Shown piece after piece: positions 1 through 5,140 of a stretch of DNA of 5,140 nucleotides. This DNA is from Candidatus Acetothermia bacterium (GTDB taxonomy: Bacteria; Bipolaricaulota; Bipolaricaulia; UBA7950; UBA9294): positions 1 to 5,140 of the forward strand of contig QMQL01000075.1 of the NCBI GenBank assembly GCA_003650505.1, written 5' to 3'. The translations under genes were made by a program, and so were the position numbers. The stretch's first letter is position 1. Each line of letters begins with the position of its first letter. The notes beneath the pieces were generated by a model that had not been told where the DNA came from, did not search any database, and saw nothing but the letters and a program-made list of their open reading frames with translations.

Positions 1-231
1 GAGGTCCGGCTCCTCGGCGAGTACGCGGGCGAGGGCGGCGCGCGCCTCCTCACCCCCGGAAAGGGTGGAGATATCGCGGGAGAGACCGGCCGCGGAGAAC
101 CCGACCCCGGCGAGGGCGGCGCGGATCCTCGCCTCGATCGTGTACCCCCCCTCCGCGGCGAACCGGTGGAGGAGGTCGTCGTAGCGGCGGAGGGCCTCCT
201 CATCGGCGGAGTCTGCGATCCTCTCCTCGAC
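1..231 (-). pseudogene. Inverted internal fragment of the ABC-F gene (domain 1, up to just before Walker B)
   Basis: The minus strand from about 231 to 1 is open for 77 codons and reads as classic ABC-F domain-1 sequence. It starts with a charged helix (EERIADSADEEALRRYDDLL), continues through EGGYTIEARI and a helical stretch (ALAGVGF), then gives the ABC signature STLSGGEEARAALARVLAEE and ends with PDL at base 1. In intact ABC-F proteins these last residues are followed directly by LLLLDEPTNHLD, which is where the + strand gene picks up at 223. The two pieces are therefore complementary halves of one gene in opposite orientation. The exact breakpoint cannot be placed within 223-231, because ctcctcgac fits the + strand gene (LLD) and its complement fits the minus fragment (VEE). 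No start codon or first Walker A is present. It is not expected to be expressed as a protein in this arrangement. Confidence 0.85.
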
Positions 232-1581
232 GAGCCGACGAACCACCTCGATTTCGCCGCCCTCGACTGGCTCGAAGAGCGGCTCCTCACCTTCCCGGGC
301 GGGCTCGTTCTCGTCTCGCACGACCGCCACCTCCTCGACCGGGTATCGAACAAGACGTGGGAGATAGCGTTCGGAGAGGTCGCGGTCTATCCCGTCGGTT
401 ACACCGCCTCGCGCGAACTCCGGGCGGCGGAGCACCGCCGGAGGCTCGAGCTGTACGAGAGGCAGGAAGAAGAGATCGAACGGCACAAGGACTTCATCCG
501 CCGTCATCACGCCGGGCAGAAGCACAGGCAGGCGAAGGACAGGGAGAAGAAGCTGAAGAGGATCGAGAGGGAGCGGATCGAGGCGCCGAAGGAGGGGAAG
601 AGGATCGCCCTCTCGATCACGATCGGCCACCGGAGTGGGAGGCGGGTCCTATCGCTCCACGATCTCGCGATCGGATACGACCGGCCCCTGTTCTCCATCC
701 CAAGGATGGAGCTTCACCGGGGGGAGAAGATCGCGATCATCGGGCCGAACGGGTGCGGGAAGACGACGCTGATGAAGACGATCATGGGGGAGGTCCGGCC
801 GCTTTCAGGACGGGTCGAGATCGGGCATAACGTGCAGATCGCAGCGTTCCGGCAGACCCAGGAGGACCTCCACGGCGAGGAGAGCGTCCTCGACGCGGTC
901 CTCAAGAGGACGGACCTTACGATCGGCGAGGCGAGGGGGCTGCTCGGAAGGTTCCTCTTCTCCGGGGACGGCGTCATGAAGAAGACGAAGTCCCTCTCCG
1001 GGGGGGAGCGGAGCCGGCTCGCCCTCGCCCTCCTCTCCCTGATCGAGGGGAACCTCCTCCTCCTCGACGAGCCGACGAACCATCTCGACCCGGCGAGCCA
1101 GGAGATCCTCGAGCGGGCACTGATCGAATACGAGGGGACTCTCCTCCTCGTCTCCCACGACCGCTCCCTCCTCGAGGCGGTCACCACCGGCGTGTGGATC
1201 ATCGAACGAGGGAGGTTCGTCCCGCACTCCTACGGGTACTCCGAGTACCGGAGGCGGCTGAGGGAGAGCCCGGCCGAAGGGGGAGGGCCTGAGAAGAAGG
1301 GCGCGAGCCGATCGAGGGTCAAACCCGGCCGGCAGGCCGCGGGGCAGGAGAGGTACAGGCTGAGGCGGATCGAAGAAGAGCGCCGCGCCGTCGAGGAGCG
1401 GATCGAGGCGCTCGAGGAGAGGATCGCCGATCTGGAAGGAGGGCTGATCGAGGCGAGCACGGAGAAGGATGCCGATCGGATCGCATCGCTCGGAGCGGAG
1501 TACGAAAGGTTAAGACGCGAGCTCAGCGAGGAGTACGCGGCATGGGAATCACTCGTCAACGAATGGAAAGAGGAGGGATGA
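223..1581 (+). CDS. ABC-F family ATPase (YdiF/Uup-like), 5'-truncated by an inversion junction
   Basis: ABC-F proteins are soluble tandem-ATPase proteins that act on the ribosome, near the E site and P-site tRNA, rather than in membranes. The open frame can be read from an ATG at 166, but its first ~19 residues are antisense sequence; ABC-F homology begins at LLDEPTNHLDF (codons from 223), the Walker B of domain 1. Numbering from that ATG, the H-loop SHDR follows at 51-54, and a charged interdomain linker typical of the P-site tRNA interaction region lies at about 80-140. Domain 2 has Walker A GPNGCGKTT (193-201), signature LSGGE (277-281), Walker B LLLLDEPTNHLD (297-308) and H-loop SHD (330-332). 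A Glu/Arg-rich coiled coil fills about 395-468. Full-length relatives are about 600-650 residues; here domain 1's Walker A and Q-loop are missing and its signature lies inverted at 1-231. The YdiF/Uup assignment rests on the linker and C-terminal coiled coil. The gene ends in TGA 13 nt before the phosphoesterase. Confidence 0.9.
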   Translation, partial: LLDEPTNHLDFAALDWLEERLLTFPGGLVLVSHDRHLLDRVSNKTWEIAFGEVAVYPVGYTASRELRAAEHRRRLELYERQEEEIERHKDFIRRHHAGQKHRQAKDREKKLKRIERERIEAPKEGKRIALSITIGHRSGRRVLSLHDLAIGYDRPLFSIPRMELHRGEKIAIIGPNGCGKTTLMKTIMGEVRPLSGRVEIGHNVQIAAFRQTQEDLHGEESVLDAVLKRTDLTIGEARGLLGRFLFSGDGVMKKTKSLSGGERSRLALALLSLIEGNLLLLDEPTNHLDPASQEILERALIEYEGTLLLVSHDRSLLEAVTTGVWIIERGRFVPHSYGYSEYRRRLRESPAEGGGPEKKGASRSRVKPGRQAAGQERYRLRRIEEERRAVEERIEALEERIADLEGGLIEASTEKDADRIASLGAEYERLRRELSEEYAAWESLVNEWKEEG

Positions 1582-1584
1582 ATC

Positions 1585-1589
1585 GAGGG
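1585..1589 (+). promoter_or_regulatory. Possible ribosome binding site for the phosphoesterase TTG start
   Basis: GAGGG lies five bases before the TTG at 1595. A longer purine run (GAGGAGGG, 1570-1577) overlaps the end of the ABC-F gene but is too far away for this start. If instead the ATG at 1622 or 1625 is used, no comparable site is visible, which is the reason for preferring TTG. Confidence 0.4.
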
Positions 1590-1594
1590 TACCG

Positions 1595-2602
1595 TTGGAC
1601 GGGCCCTACCCGCAAAAGATCATGATGCAAGCCGTCGCCGTCACCGATATTCACGGGAATATGCGTCTATATGAGCTTCTGCTGCGCGTAGCCGATCTGT
1701 GGAAGCTCACCTCGATCTTCATCACCGGGGACCTGGCTCCGAGTGCACTTCAATCCCCGCCCGAACGATCGGCCCCTATCACAACGGAGGATCAAGGAGT
1801 AGTCATACAGAGGGCGTTCTTCACCGAGCAGTTCATCCCTCTCTTCTCCAGTTTCCTCCTCGAACATCGACACACGGATATTTACGTGATTATGGGAAAC
1901 GATGATCGCCGGGCGAACGAACCGTTGCTCGCGACGTTCGATCGGGAGACGCCGAATTTTCATCTGATGAACGATCGCCTGATTGAGCTGCGTGATTCGC
2001 GTCAGAAACAGGCCTTCTTCCCAGAAGAGGTCCCCCTCCTCTGGGTAGCCGGCTACCCGTATGTCCCCCCTGGTGGATCCTTGCTGATGGACTGGGTGAA
2101 GTATGAGAACCGGATCAAGCTCCGCCCGGAGGGGATGGATCCCACAACGGACATCTACGAAGCGGGGGTCACCACCGATGCAACGGGACATGGGTCAACG
2201 ATCGCCGATGACCTCGAGGACTTCGAGTCCTACCTCCTGAAAAACAATCGGACCGATCGGGAGGCTTCTTACGATCCGAGCCGGACAATCCACCTGTTCC
2301 ACGCGCCTCCCTATGACACGCCGCTCGATTGGACCACCCCTCGCGGGCGGTACGATTACCTCCCCCTCTCCGATCACGTGGGAAGCGTGGAGATCCGCCG
2401 GTTCATCATGAGGACTCAACCCTACCTCGTCCTATCAGGGCACTGCCACGAATCGGTCGTTATCGGGGACTACAAGGCCGACTTGGGAAGGACACGCTGC
2501 GTCAATCCGGGGAGTCAGACGCATCTCGACGTGCTAAGCCTGGTGCAATTCGATCTCTATCATCCGCAGGAGATGAAGCAGTTCTTCATCCATGCACGCT
2601 AG
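1595..2602 (+). CDS. Calcineurin-like metallophosphoesterase
   Basis: A predicted cytosolic metal-dependent phosphoesterase of 335 residues; the substrate cannot be read from the sequence. The metallophosphoesterase motifs appear in order: DIHGN (18-22), GDLA (45-48), GNDD (101-104), a histidine in LFHAPPYDTP (around 235) and GHCHE (282-286). Together these give the usual Asp/His/Asn ligands for a dinuclear metal centre. The third motif is GNDD, lacking the histidine of the common GNHD form; other acyl-His-less variants such as GNCD are known in bacterial families. There is no signal peptide or membrane segment. Roughly 85 residues lie between motif 3 and the LFHAPP motif beyond a short core, including a hydrophilic stretch (160-225). 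The start is uncertain: TTG at 1595 has GAGGG five bases upstream, while ATGs at 1622 and 1625 sit just before the first beta strand (MQAVAVTDIHGN) but lack a clear ribosome site. It follows the ABC-F gene by 13 nt, so an operon is likely. Its codons use more A/T in third positions than the ABC-F gene. Confidence 0.85.
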   Translation: MDGPYPQKIMMQAVAVTDIHGNMRLYELLLRVADLWKLTSIFITGDLAPSALQSPPERSAPITTEDQGVVIQRAFFTEQFIPLFSSFLLEHRHTDIYVIMGNDDRRANEPLLATFDRETPNFHLMNDRLIELRDSRQKQAFFPEEVPLLWVAGYPYVPPGGSLLMDWVKYENRIKLRPEGMDPTTDIYEAGVTTDATGHGSTIADDLEDFESYLLKNNRTDREASYDPSRTIHLFHAPPYDTPLDWTTPRGRYDYLPLSDHVGSVEIRRFIMRTQPYLVLSGHCHESVVIGDYKADLGRTRCVNPGSQTHLDVLSLVQFDLYHPQEMKQFFIHAR

Positions 2603-3152
2603 AAACGGACGGGGGCCCCTGGCTCACAGGAGCCCCCGAGGCTTCAGGAGATGAACGCCACAGGCAGACAGGGCTTGTCTCCGGTGAACAGAGGACGGCA
2701 CCGTAACCATCGCTTCTACGCTCCTGTTCGACATCCACGATATGAACGTCGAGGAGCGCTGTTGGGCCGCGGGCAGACCGAAGCAACGTCCGATAGGAGA
2801 CCACCAGTGCCAGATCTAACCGCTGCAACAGGTTGGATACTTGGTCCAGTTTATGCTCAACCACAACGATCAGGTCGATGTCCGAACAGATTCCGGCATC
2901 GCCGTTCATCGCGCTTCCGTACAAATAGACGGCACGGAATCCACATCCCAAATCCTTAAGGTATTCCCCTATCCCTTTAGCGACGGCGTATCTGAGGGTG
3001 CTATGAGGTTCCGGCTCTCCCAGTTGCAGCCTTCGGAGAACGCGGTTGGGGGTCGCGTACATCCGATCCGCACAGAACCTCACAGCACGGTTGAGGACCA
3101 CCTCCGCTTGAAGCTCAGCCGTAAGCAGACCGCTCGGGATGTTGCGGCTCAT
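2586..3152 (-). CDS. Nucleotidyltransferase-fold protein (GS-x10-DxD), 3' end probably frameshifted
   Basis: A predicted polymerase-beta-like nucleotidyltransferase, which would transfer a nucleotidyl group to an unknown target. From the ATG at 3152 the frame gives 188 residues. The catalytic signature is clear: YLYGSAMNG with Gly79-Ser80, then SDIDLIVVV with Asp91 and Asp93 (ten residues between GS and the first Asp), and a third acidic residue in LLDVHIVD (Asp125). The motif starts later than in minimal MNT-type proteins because of a ~70-residue, largely helical N-terminal part rich in Arg and Leu. The start is chosen because GGGAG lies six bases upstream; an ATG six bases earlier is too close to it. 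Upstream in-frame codons overlap the dehydrogenase gene. The last ~45 codons (after VEQERR) look unlike a folded domain, and a neighbouring frame reads better there (see findings). It lies 26 nt downstream of the dehydrogenase, probably co-transcribed. No HEPN partner gene is adjacent, so a toxin-antitoxin role is not supported. Confidence 0.75.
   Translation of the reverse strand: MSRNIPSGLLTAELQAEVVLNRAVRFCADRMYATPNRVLRRLQLGEPEPHSTLRYAVAKGIGEYLKDLGCGFRAVYLYGSAMNGDAGICSDIDLIVVVEHKLDQVSNLLQRLDLALVVSYRTLLRSARGPTALLDVHIVDVEQERRSDGYGAVLCSPETSPVCLWRSSPEASGAPVSQGPPSVSSVHG
2611..2637. terminator. Strong GC hairpin between convergent genes, probable bidirectional terminator
   Basis: GGGGGCCCCTG (2611-2621) pairs with CAGGAGCCCCC (2627-2637) around a 5-nt loop, giving an 11-bp stem with one C/A mismatch. 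It begins 8 nt after the phosphoesterase stop at 2602. On the minus strand it is followed by GTCCGTTTCT, a weak T-rich tail; on the + strand there is no T run. As annotated it lies inside the last codons of the nucleotidyltransferase, but if the frameshift proposed there is real it would sit in the middle of a 41-bp convergent gap. Confidence 0.6.
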
Positions 3153-3178
3153 CCTCATCTCCCGCACTGTGCTTATGC

Positions 3179-4483
3179 CTACAGGAAGATACCCCGGAGC
3201 TTGATCGCCTGCGCCACCCGCTCCACACCGAGGACGAACGCCGCCAACCGCAACGAGATCTGCCTCTCGTGGGAGAGATCCCACACCTCGGTGAGCGCCC
3301 GCTGCATAATCCGACCGAGCCGCTGGTTGGTCTCCTTCTCCTCCCAGGCGAAGCACTGGATGTTCTGCACCCATTCGAAGTACGAGCAGACAACCCCTCC
3401 GGCGTTAGCGAGGATATCGGGGACGACAAGGGTCCCCTTCTCGCCAAGGATGAGGTCCGCCTCAGGGGTGGTGGGACCGTTCGCCCCTTCCACGATGACC
3501 CTTGCCTGTACGTTCGCCGCGTTCCTAGAGGTGATCTGCGCCTCCAATGCAGCCGGGATCAGCACATCGACATCAAGGGCAAGCAGCTCATCGTTTGTGA
3601 TCTCCTCCATCCCAGTGGCGCTGTAGCCCGCGAGGAGGTGGCCAGGGGAGGTCTCCACGTAGCGAAGGAGATCGTCGACGTCAAATCCGGTCGGACAGTG
3701 GTACCCGCCGGAGACGTCGCTGACCCCCACTATCTTGGCCCCCTGCGCCGCCAGAAGCTGCGCCGCGACCGATCCGACGTTCCCGAACCCCTGCACCGCG
3801 ACGCGCGCCTGGGTGACATCGATCCCGAGCCTCTGCAGGACTCCGATCGTAGTGAACATCACCCCGCGGCCGGTCGCTTCCCGCCGTCCCAGCGCACCGC
3901 CGAGCTCGATCGACTTCCCCGTTACGGTACCGGGAACAGCTTCTCCTTTCAGTAGGCTGGCGGTATCGACGATCCAGTTCATGATCGACGCGTTCGTATT
4001 GACATCAGGAGCGGGGATGTCCTGCTTCGGCCCGATGAGCGGGAGGATGCGCGCGGTGTAGCAGCGGGTCAGCCGTTCGAGTTCTCGCTCGGAGAGGCGC
4101 GTCGGATCGCAGACGATCCCTCCCTTGCCACCGCCGTAGGGGATGTTCACCACCGCGCACTTCCACGCCATCCACCCCGCCAACGCCTTCACCTCATCGA
4201 GCGTCACCCCAGGATGGTAGCGAATGCCGCCCTTGCATGGCCCCCGCGCACTGCTGTATTGCACCCGATAACCAGTGAACACCTCGATCTCACCGTCATC
4301 GCGGGTGATCGGAATGCTCACCTCCAGGGAGCGCTCAGGGCGACGCAGAATCTCCCAGATACCGTCAGGAATATCGGTATGTTCACGCGCCAGATCCAGC
4401 TGCCGCTGCATCATATCAAAGGGATTGACCCTGGTTCCTCGTGATTGCTCCTGCACGGTCCCTGTCGTTTCGTGAACTGCCAT
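3179..4483 (-). CDS. gdhA: Glutamate dehydrogenase (Glu/Leu/Phe/Val dehydrogenase family)
   Basis: A cytosolic oxidoreductase interconverting glutamate with 2-oxoglutarate plus ammonia using a nicotinamide cofactor. It has 434 residues, the usual size of the hexameric class. The N-terminal substrate domain shows GPCKGGIRYHP (81-91, substrate lysine K84), WKCAVVNIPYGGGKGGI (catalytic lysine K120) and PAPDVNT (catalytic Asp160). The C-terminal Rossmann domain has VQGFGNVG (230-237) and an acidic end to the second strand (VSDVSGG, Asp256), which suggests NAD preference, though that is inference. EGANGPTTPEAD (332-343) and GGVVCSYFEWVQN (362-374, with Ser367 at the position that helps select glutamate) are also typical. 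The ATG at 4483 is preceded by GGAGGTGA with a 7-nt spacer, a strong ribosome site; the frame stays open upstream to 4609 but those residues do not resemble the family. The gene is divergent from a CRP/FNR-type regulator. The symbol follows the family; other members act on branched-chain amino acids. Confidence 0.95.
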   Translation of the reverse strand: MAVHETTGTVQEQSRGTRVNPFDMMQRQLDLAREHTDIPDGIWEILRRPERSLEVSIPITRDDGEIEVFTGYRVQYSSARGPCKGGIRYHPGVTLDEVKALAGWMAWKCAVVNIPYGGGKGGIVCDPTRLSERELERLTRCYTARILPLIGPKQDIPAPDVNTNASIMNWIVDTASLLKGEAVPGTVTGKSIELGGALGRREATGRGVMFTTIGVLQRLGIDVTQARVAVQGFGNVGSVAAQLLAAQGAKIVGVSDVSGGYHCPTGFDVDDLLRYVETSPGHLLAGYSATGMEEITNDELLALDVDVLIPAALEAQITSRNAANVQARVIVEGANGPTTPEADLILGEKGTLVVPDILANAGGVVCSYFEWVQNIQCFAWEEKETNQRLGRIMQRALTEVWDLSHERQISLRLAAFVLGVERVAQAIKLRGIFL

Positions 4484-4563
4484 CAGACGTTCACCTCCAA
4501 GCAGCAAAAGGGTACTCCCTCCGATTGCAGGGGGTAGGGAAAGCGACAGGTATGCGGATTCAT
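4483..4563 (-). CDS. Possible 26-residue leader ORF overlapping the dehydrogenase start
   Basis: The minus strand contains an ATG at 4563, five bases after AGGTG, opening a 26-codon frame (MNPHTCRFPYP, ending CCLEVNV). Its TGA overlaps the dehydrogenase ATG by one base in TGATG, a typical arrangement for translational coupling. The dehydrogenase ribosome site lies inside this frame. The peptide has three cysteines and no run of a regulatory amino acid, so a classical attenuator is not indicated. A 26-codon frame can arise by chance in sequence of this composition, and no family is recognised. Confidence 0.25.
   Translation of the reverse strand: MNPHTCRFPYPLQSEGVPFCCLEVNV
4491..4498 (-). promoter_or_regulatory. 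Ribosome binding site of the glutamate dehydrogenase gene
   Basis: On the minus strand GGAGGTGA stands seven bases before the ATG at 4483. It is the best Shine-Dalgarno match in the window and decides the start against the longer open frame that extends to 4609. Confidence 0.8.
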
Positions 4564-4597
4564 TTTTGCACCTGCAACCATCAAACAAGACAGGGGA

Positions 4598-4644
4598 CCG
4601 GGCCGGCAAGGTGGGGAAGACGGCCGGCCTCTTTCCCGGTTTTT
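4598..4644 (+). other. Hairpin followed by T5, terminator-like on the + strand
   Basis: GGCCGGC (4601-4607) is complementary to GCCGGCC (4623-4629) over a 15-nt loop, and outer bases CCGGG (4598-4602) can alternatively pair with CCCGG (4635-4639). Directly after comes TTTTT (4640-4644). Read on the + strand this resembles an intrinsic terminator facing the CRP/FNR-type gene; on the minus strand the same stem would lie in the 5' leader of the dehydrogenase. There is no + strand gene immediately upstream that needs terminating, so the role is unclear. Confidence 0.35.
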
Positions 4645-4670
4645 ATGCGCGGGCAAGCCGGAAAAGGATG

Positions 4671-4702
4671 GTCAAGTGAGGGTGCGTGCTCTGTTACTTG
4701 AC
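4671..4702. promoter_or_regulatory. Inverted repeat GTCAAGT-N18-ACTTGAC, candidate operator
   Basis: Seven bases at 4671-4677 are the exact reverse complement of 4696-4702, separated by 18 nt. The site sits about 110 bp upstream of the regulator start and about 190 bp upstream of the dehydrogenase start. Each arm contains a TTGAC core, so the arms could instead be back-to-back -35 elements of divergent promoters. The wide spacer does not match the compact CRP (TGTGA-N6-TCACA) or FNR (TTGAT-N4-ATCAA) consensus. Confidence 0.35.
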
Positions 4703-4812
4703 AAGCCGAGATTGGGATCCCGTGGATTCCTACCGTGTATAGACGCCTCCCTTTCTCCTGTCTCCTCACATTGGGGGGATCGAAGTGAACCGGTAGAGTT
4801 ATCCGGTGGACC

Positions 4813-5140
4813 ATGAGAGAGATAAGCGAGAAGATCCTTCCCGAACAGGTTGACTGGCAGCGGATCATTAAGACCTACTCTCCTCTTAACGTCCGCTATC
4901 CGGAAGGGGAGCTGATCTACCCGGTAGGGGCCTACGCCGCCGGGGTCTATCTTATAGCTAGCGGGTTGGTGAGTGATCAGTCCAGACCGCAAACCAAGCG
5001 CCGCCGGCATCCTCCGCTCGAGATCCTCGGACCGGGGAACCTCATAGGGTTGGAGATCCTACTGAGGGACTCCGGCGGCCTACACCTTAGTTGTGCCCGT
5101 GCAGTCAGCGAGACAGAGCTTTTCTTCTTTGAGAGGGAGA
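4813..5140 (+). CDS. CRP/FNR-type transcriptional regulator, N-terminal part (runs off the right edge)
   Basis: The frame is open from the ATG at 4813 to the last base, giving 109 codons without a stop. A TGA at 4786-4788 and no start codon between make this ATG the first possible start; GGTGG at 4805-4809 is a poor, close ribosome site. The sequence fits a cyclic-nucleotide-binding (cupin-like) beta roll: YPEGELIYPVGAYAAGVYLIASGLV (about 29-53) matches the opening strands of the fold, and LEILGPGNLIGLEILL (69-84) matches the later GxxxG segment, followed by a strand ending TELFFFERE. A basic loop (SRPQTKRRRHP, 57-67) is inserted between them. The GE...RT/S residues used by CRP to bind cAMP are not evident, and there is no N-terminal cysteine cluster as in oxygen-sensing FNR, so the ligand is unknown. 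The C-terminal helix-turn-helix would lie outside the window. It diverges from the glutamate dehydrogenase gene, which it may regulate by position. Confidence 0.75.
   Translation, partial: MREISEKILPEQVDWQRIIKTYSPLNVRYPEGELIYPVGAYAAGVYLIASGLVSDQSRPQTKRRRHPPLEILGPGNLIGLEILLRDSGGLHLSCARAVSETELFFFERE

Larger units (their letters stand above)
4484..4812. promoter_or_regulatory. Divergent intergenic region between the dehydrogenase and the CRP/FNR-type gene
   Basis: This 329-bp stretch separates two divergent genes and must hold both promoters. I see no clear protein family, tRNA or known riboswitch in it. It holds a structured dehydrogenase leader (4525-4577 and 4598-4644), an inverted repeat GTCAAGT/ACTTGAC (4671-4677 and 4696-4702) and a perfect TTGACA at 4698-4703. 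No well-spaced -10 hexamer goes with that TTGACA. The self-complementary GGGATCCC at 4714-4721 is also present. Promoter positions cannot be fixed from sequence alone. Confidence 0.6.

Noticed and set aside
166..222. ATG at 166 as the true start of the ABC-F protein
   Set aside because: The first ~19 residues are translated antisense to the ABC-F domain-1 coding sequence on the other strand, and the protein would start in the middle of domain 1.
507..1559. Several long minus-strand open frames opposite the ABC-F gene
   Set aside because: Shadows of GC-rich coding sequence; the + strand shows all ABC-F motifs and the minus frames give Arg/Ser-rich or Glu-rich low-complexity protein.
1578..1625. 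Fifteen-codon frame from the ATG at 1578 as a small gene between ABC-F and phosphoesterase
   Set aside because: Very short, no family, and the ATG overlaps the ABC-F stop; chance is the simplest explanation.
2586..3152. MNT/HEPN toxin-antitoxin module
   Set aside because: Only the nucleotidyltransferase fold is present; neighbours are glutamate dehydrogenase and a convergent phosphoesterase, with no HEPN protein.
3153..3374. Nucleotidyltransferase start at 3374
   Set aside because: The upstream part overlaps glutamate dehydrogenase codons in another frame and shows no domain; the ATG at 3152 has a well-spaced GGGAG.
4484..4609. N-terminal extension of glutamate dehydrogenase up to 4609
   Set aside because: The extra residues do not resemble the family, and a strong ribosome site precedes the ATG at 4483, giving the usual length.
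4698..4743. Sigma-70 promoter using TTGACA (4698) with TATAGA (4738)
   Set aside because: The spacing between them is 34 bp, far from the 16-18 bp needed; the alternative TTGGGA (4712) gives a 20-bp spacer, still poor.
4581..5010. Minus-strand open frames across the intergenic region and the regulator
   Set aside because: No recognisable domain or ribosome site, and they conflict with the CRP/FNR-type reading frame on the + strand.

Overview
The window reads as a piece of a GC-rich bacterial chromosome. All genes look like housekeeping or general-metabolism genes, and I see no phage, transposon, CRISPR or rRNA/tRNA signal. An ABC-F ATPase and Shine-Dalgarno-like sites point to Bacteria. The dehydrogenase belongs to the ~420-435 residue hexameric glutamate dehydrogenase class found in Bacteria and Archaea, so it does not narrow the phylum, and I cannot name a taxon.

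Layout. (i) 1-1581 carries an ABC-F ATPase gene that is rearranged at its left end. From about 223 to 1581 the + strand encodes the protein from the Walker B of the first ATPase domain to the C-terminal coiled coil. Bases 1 to about 231 encode the stretch that should lie just before that Walker B, including the LSGGE signature, but on the minus strand. The first ~90 residues of the protein, with the first Walker A, are not in the window. (ii) 1595-2602 (+) is a calcineurin-like metallophosphoesterase 13 nt downstream, probably in the same operon. (iii) A strong hairpin at 2611-2637 separates it from a convergent minus-strand pair. (iv) That pair is a glutamate dehydrogenase (4483 to 3179), followed after 26 nt by a nucleotidyltransferase of the GS-x10-DxD type (3152 to 2586). 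The 3' end of the nucleotidyltransferase appears frameshifted. (v) 4484-4812 is a 329-bp divergent intergenic region with dyads, a structured leader and a possible leader ORF ahead of the dehydrogenase. (vi) 4813 to the right edge (+) is the N-terminal part of a CRP/FNR-type regulator, which runs out of the window.

How the parts relate. Glutamate dehydrogenase links ammonia and amino-acid metabolism to 2-oxoglutarate. The divergent CRP/FNR-type gene shares its upstream region and is a natural candidate regulator of it, but this rests on position only. The nucleotidyltransferase may be co-transcribed with the dehydrogenase. The ABC-F and phosphoesterase genes form a separate + strand unit.

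The strongest observations are the inverted segment in the ABC-F gene (assembly or amplification artefact versus real inversion) and the nucleotidyltransferase frameshift, whose repair would place its stop just before the hairpin. I found no clear sign of a new multi-gene system.
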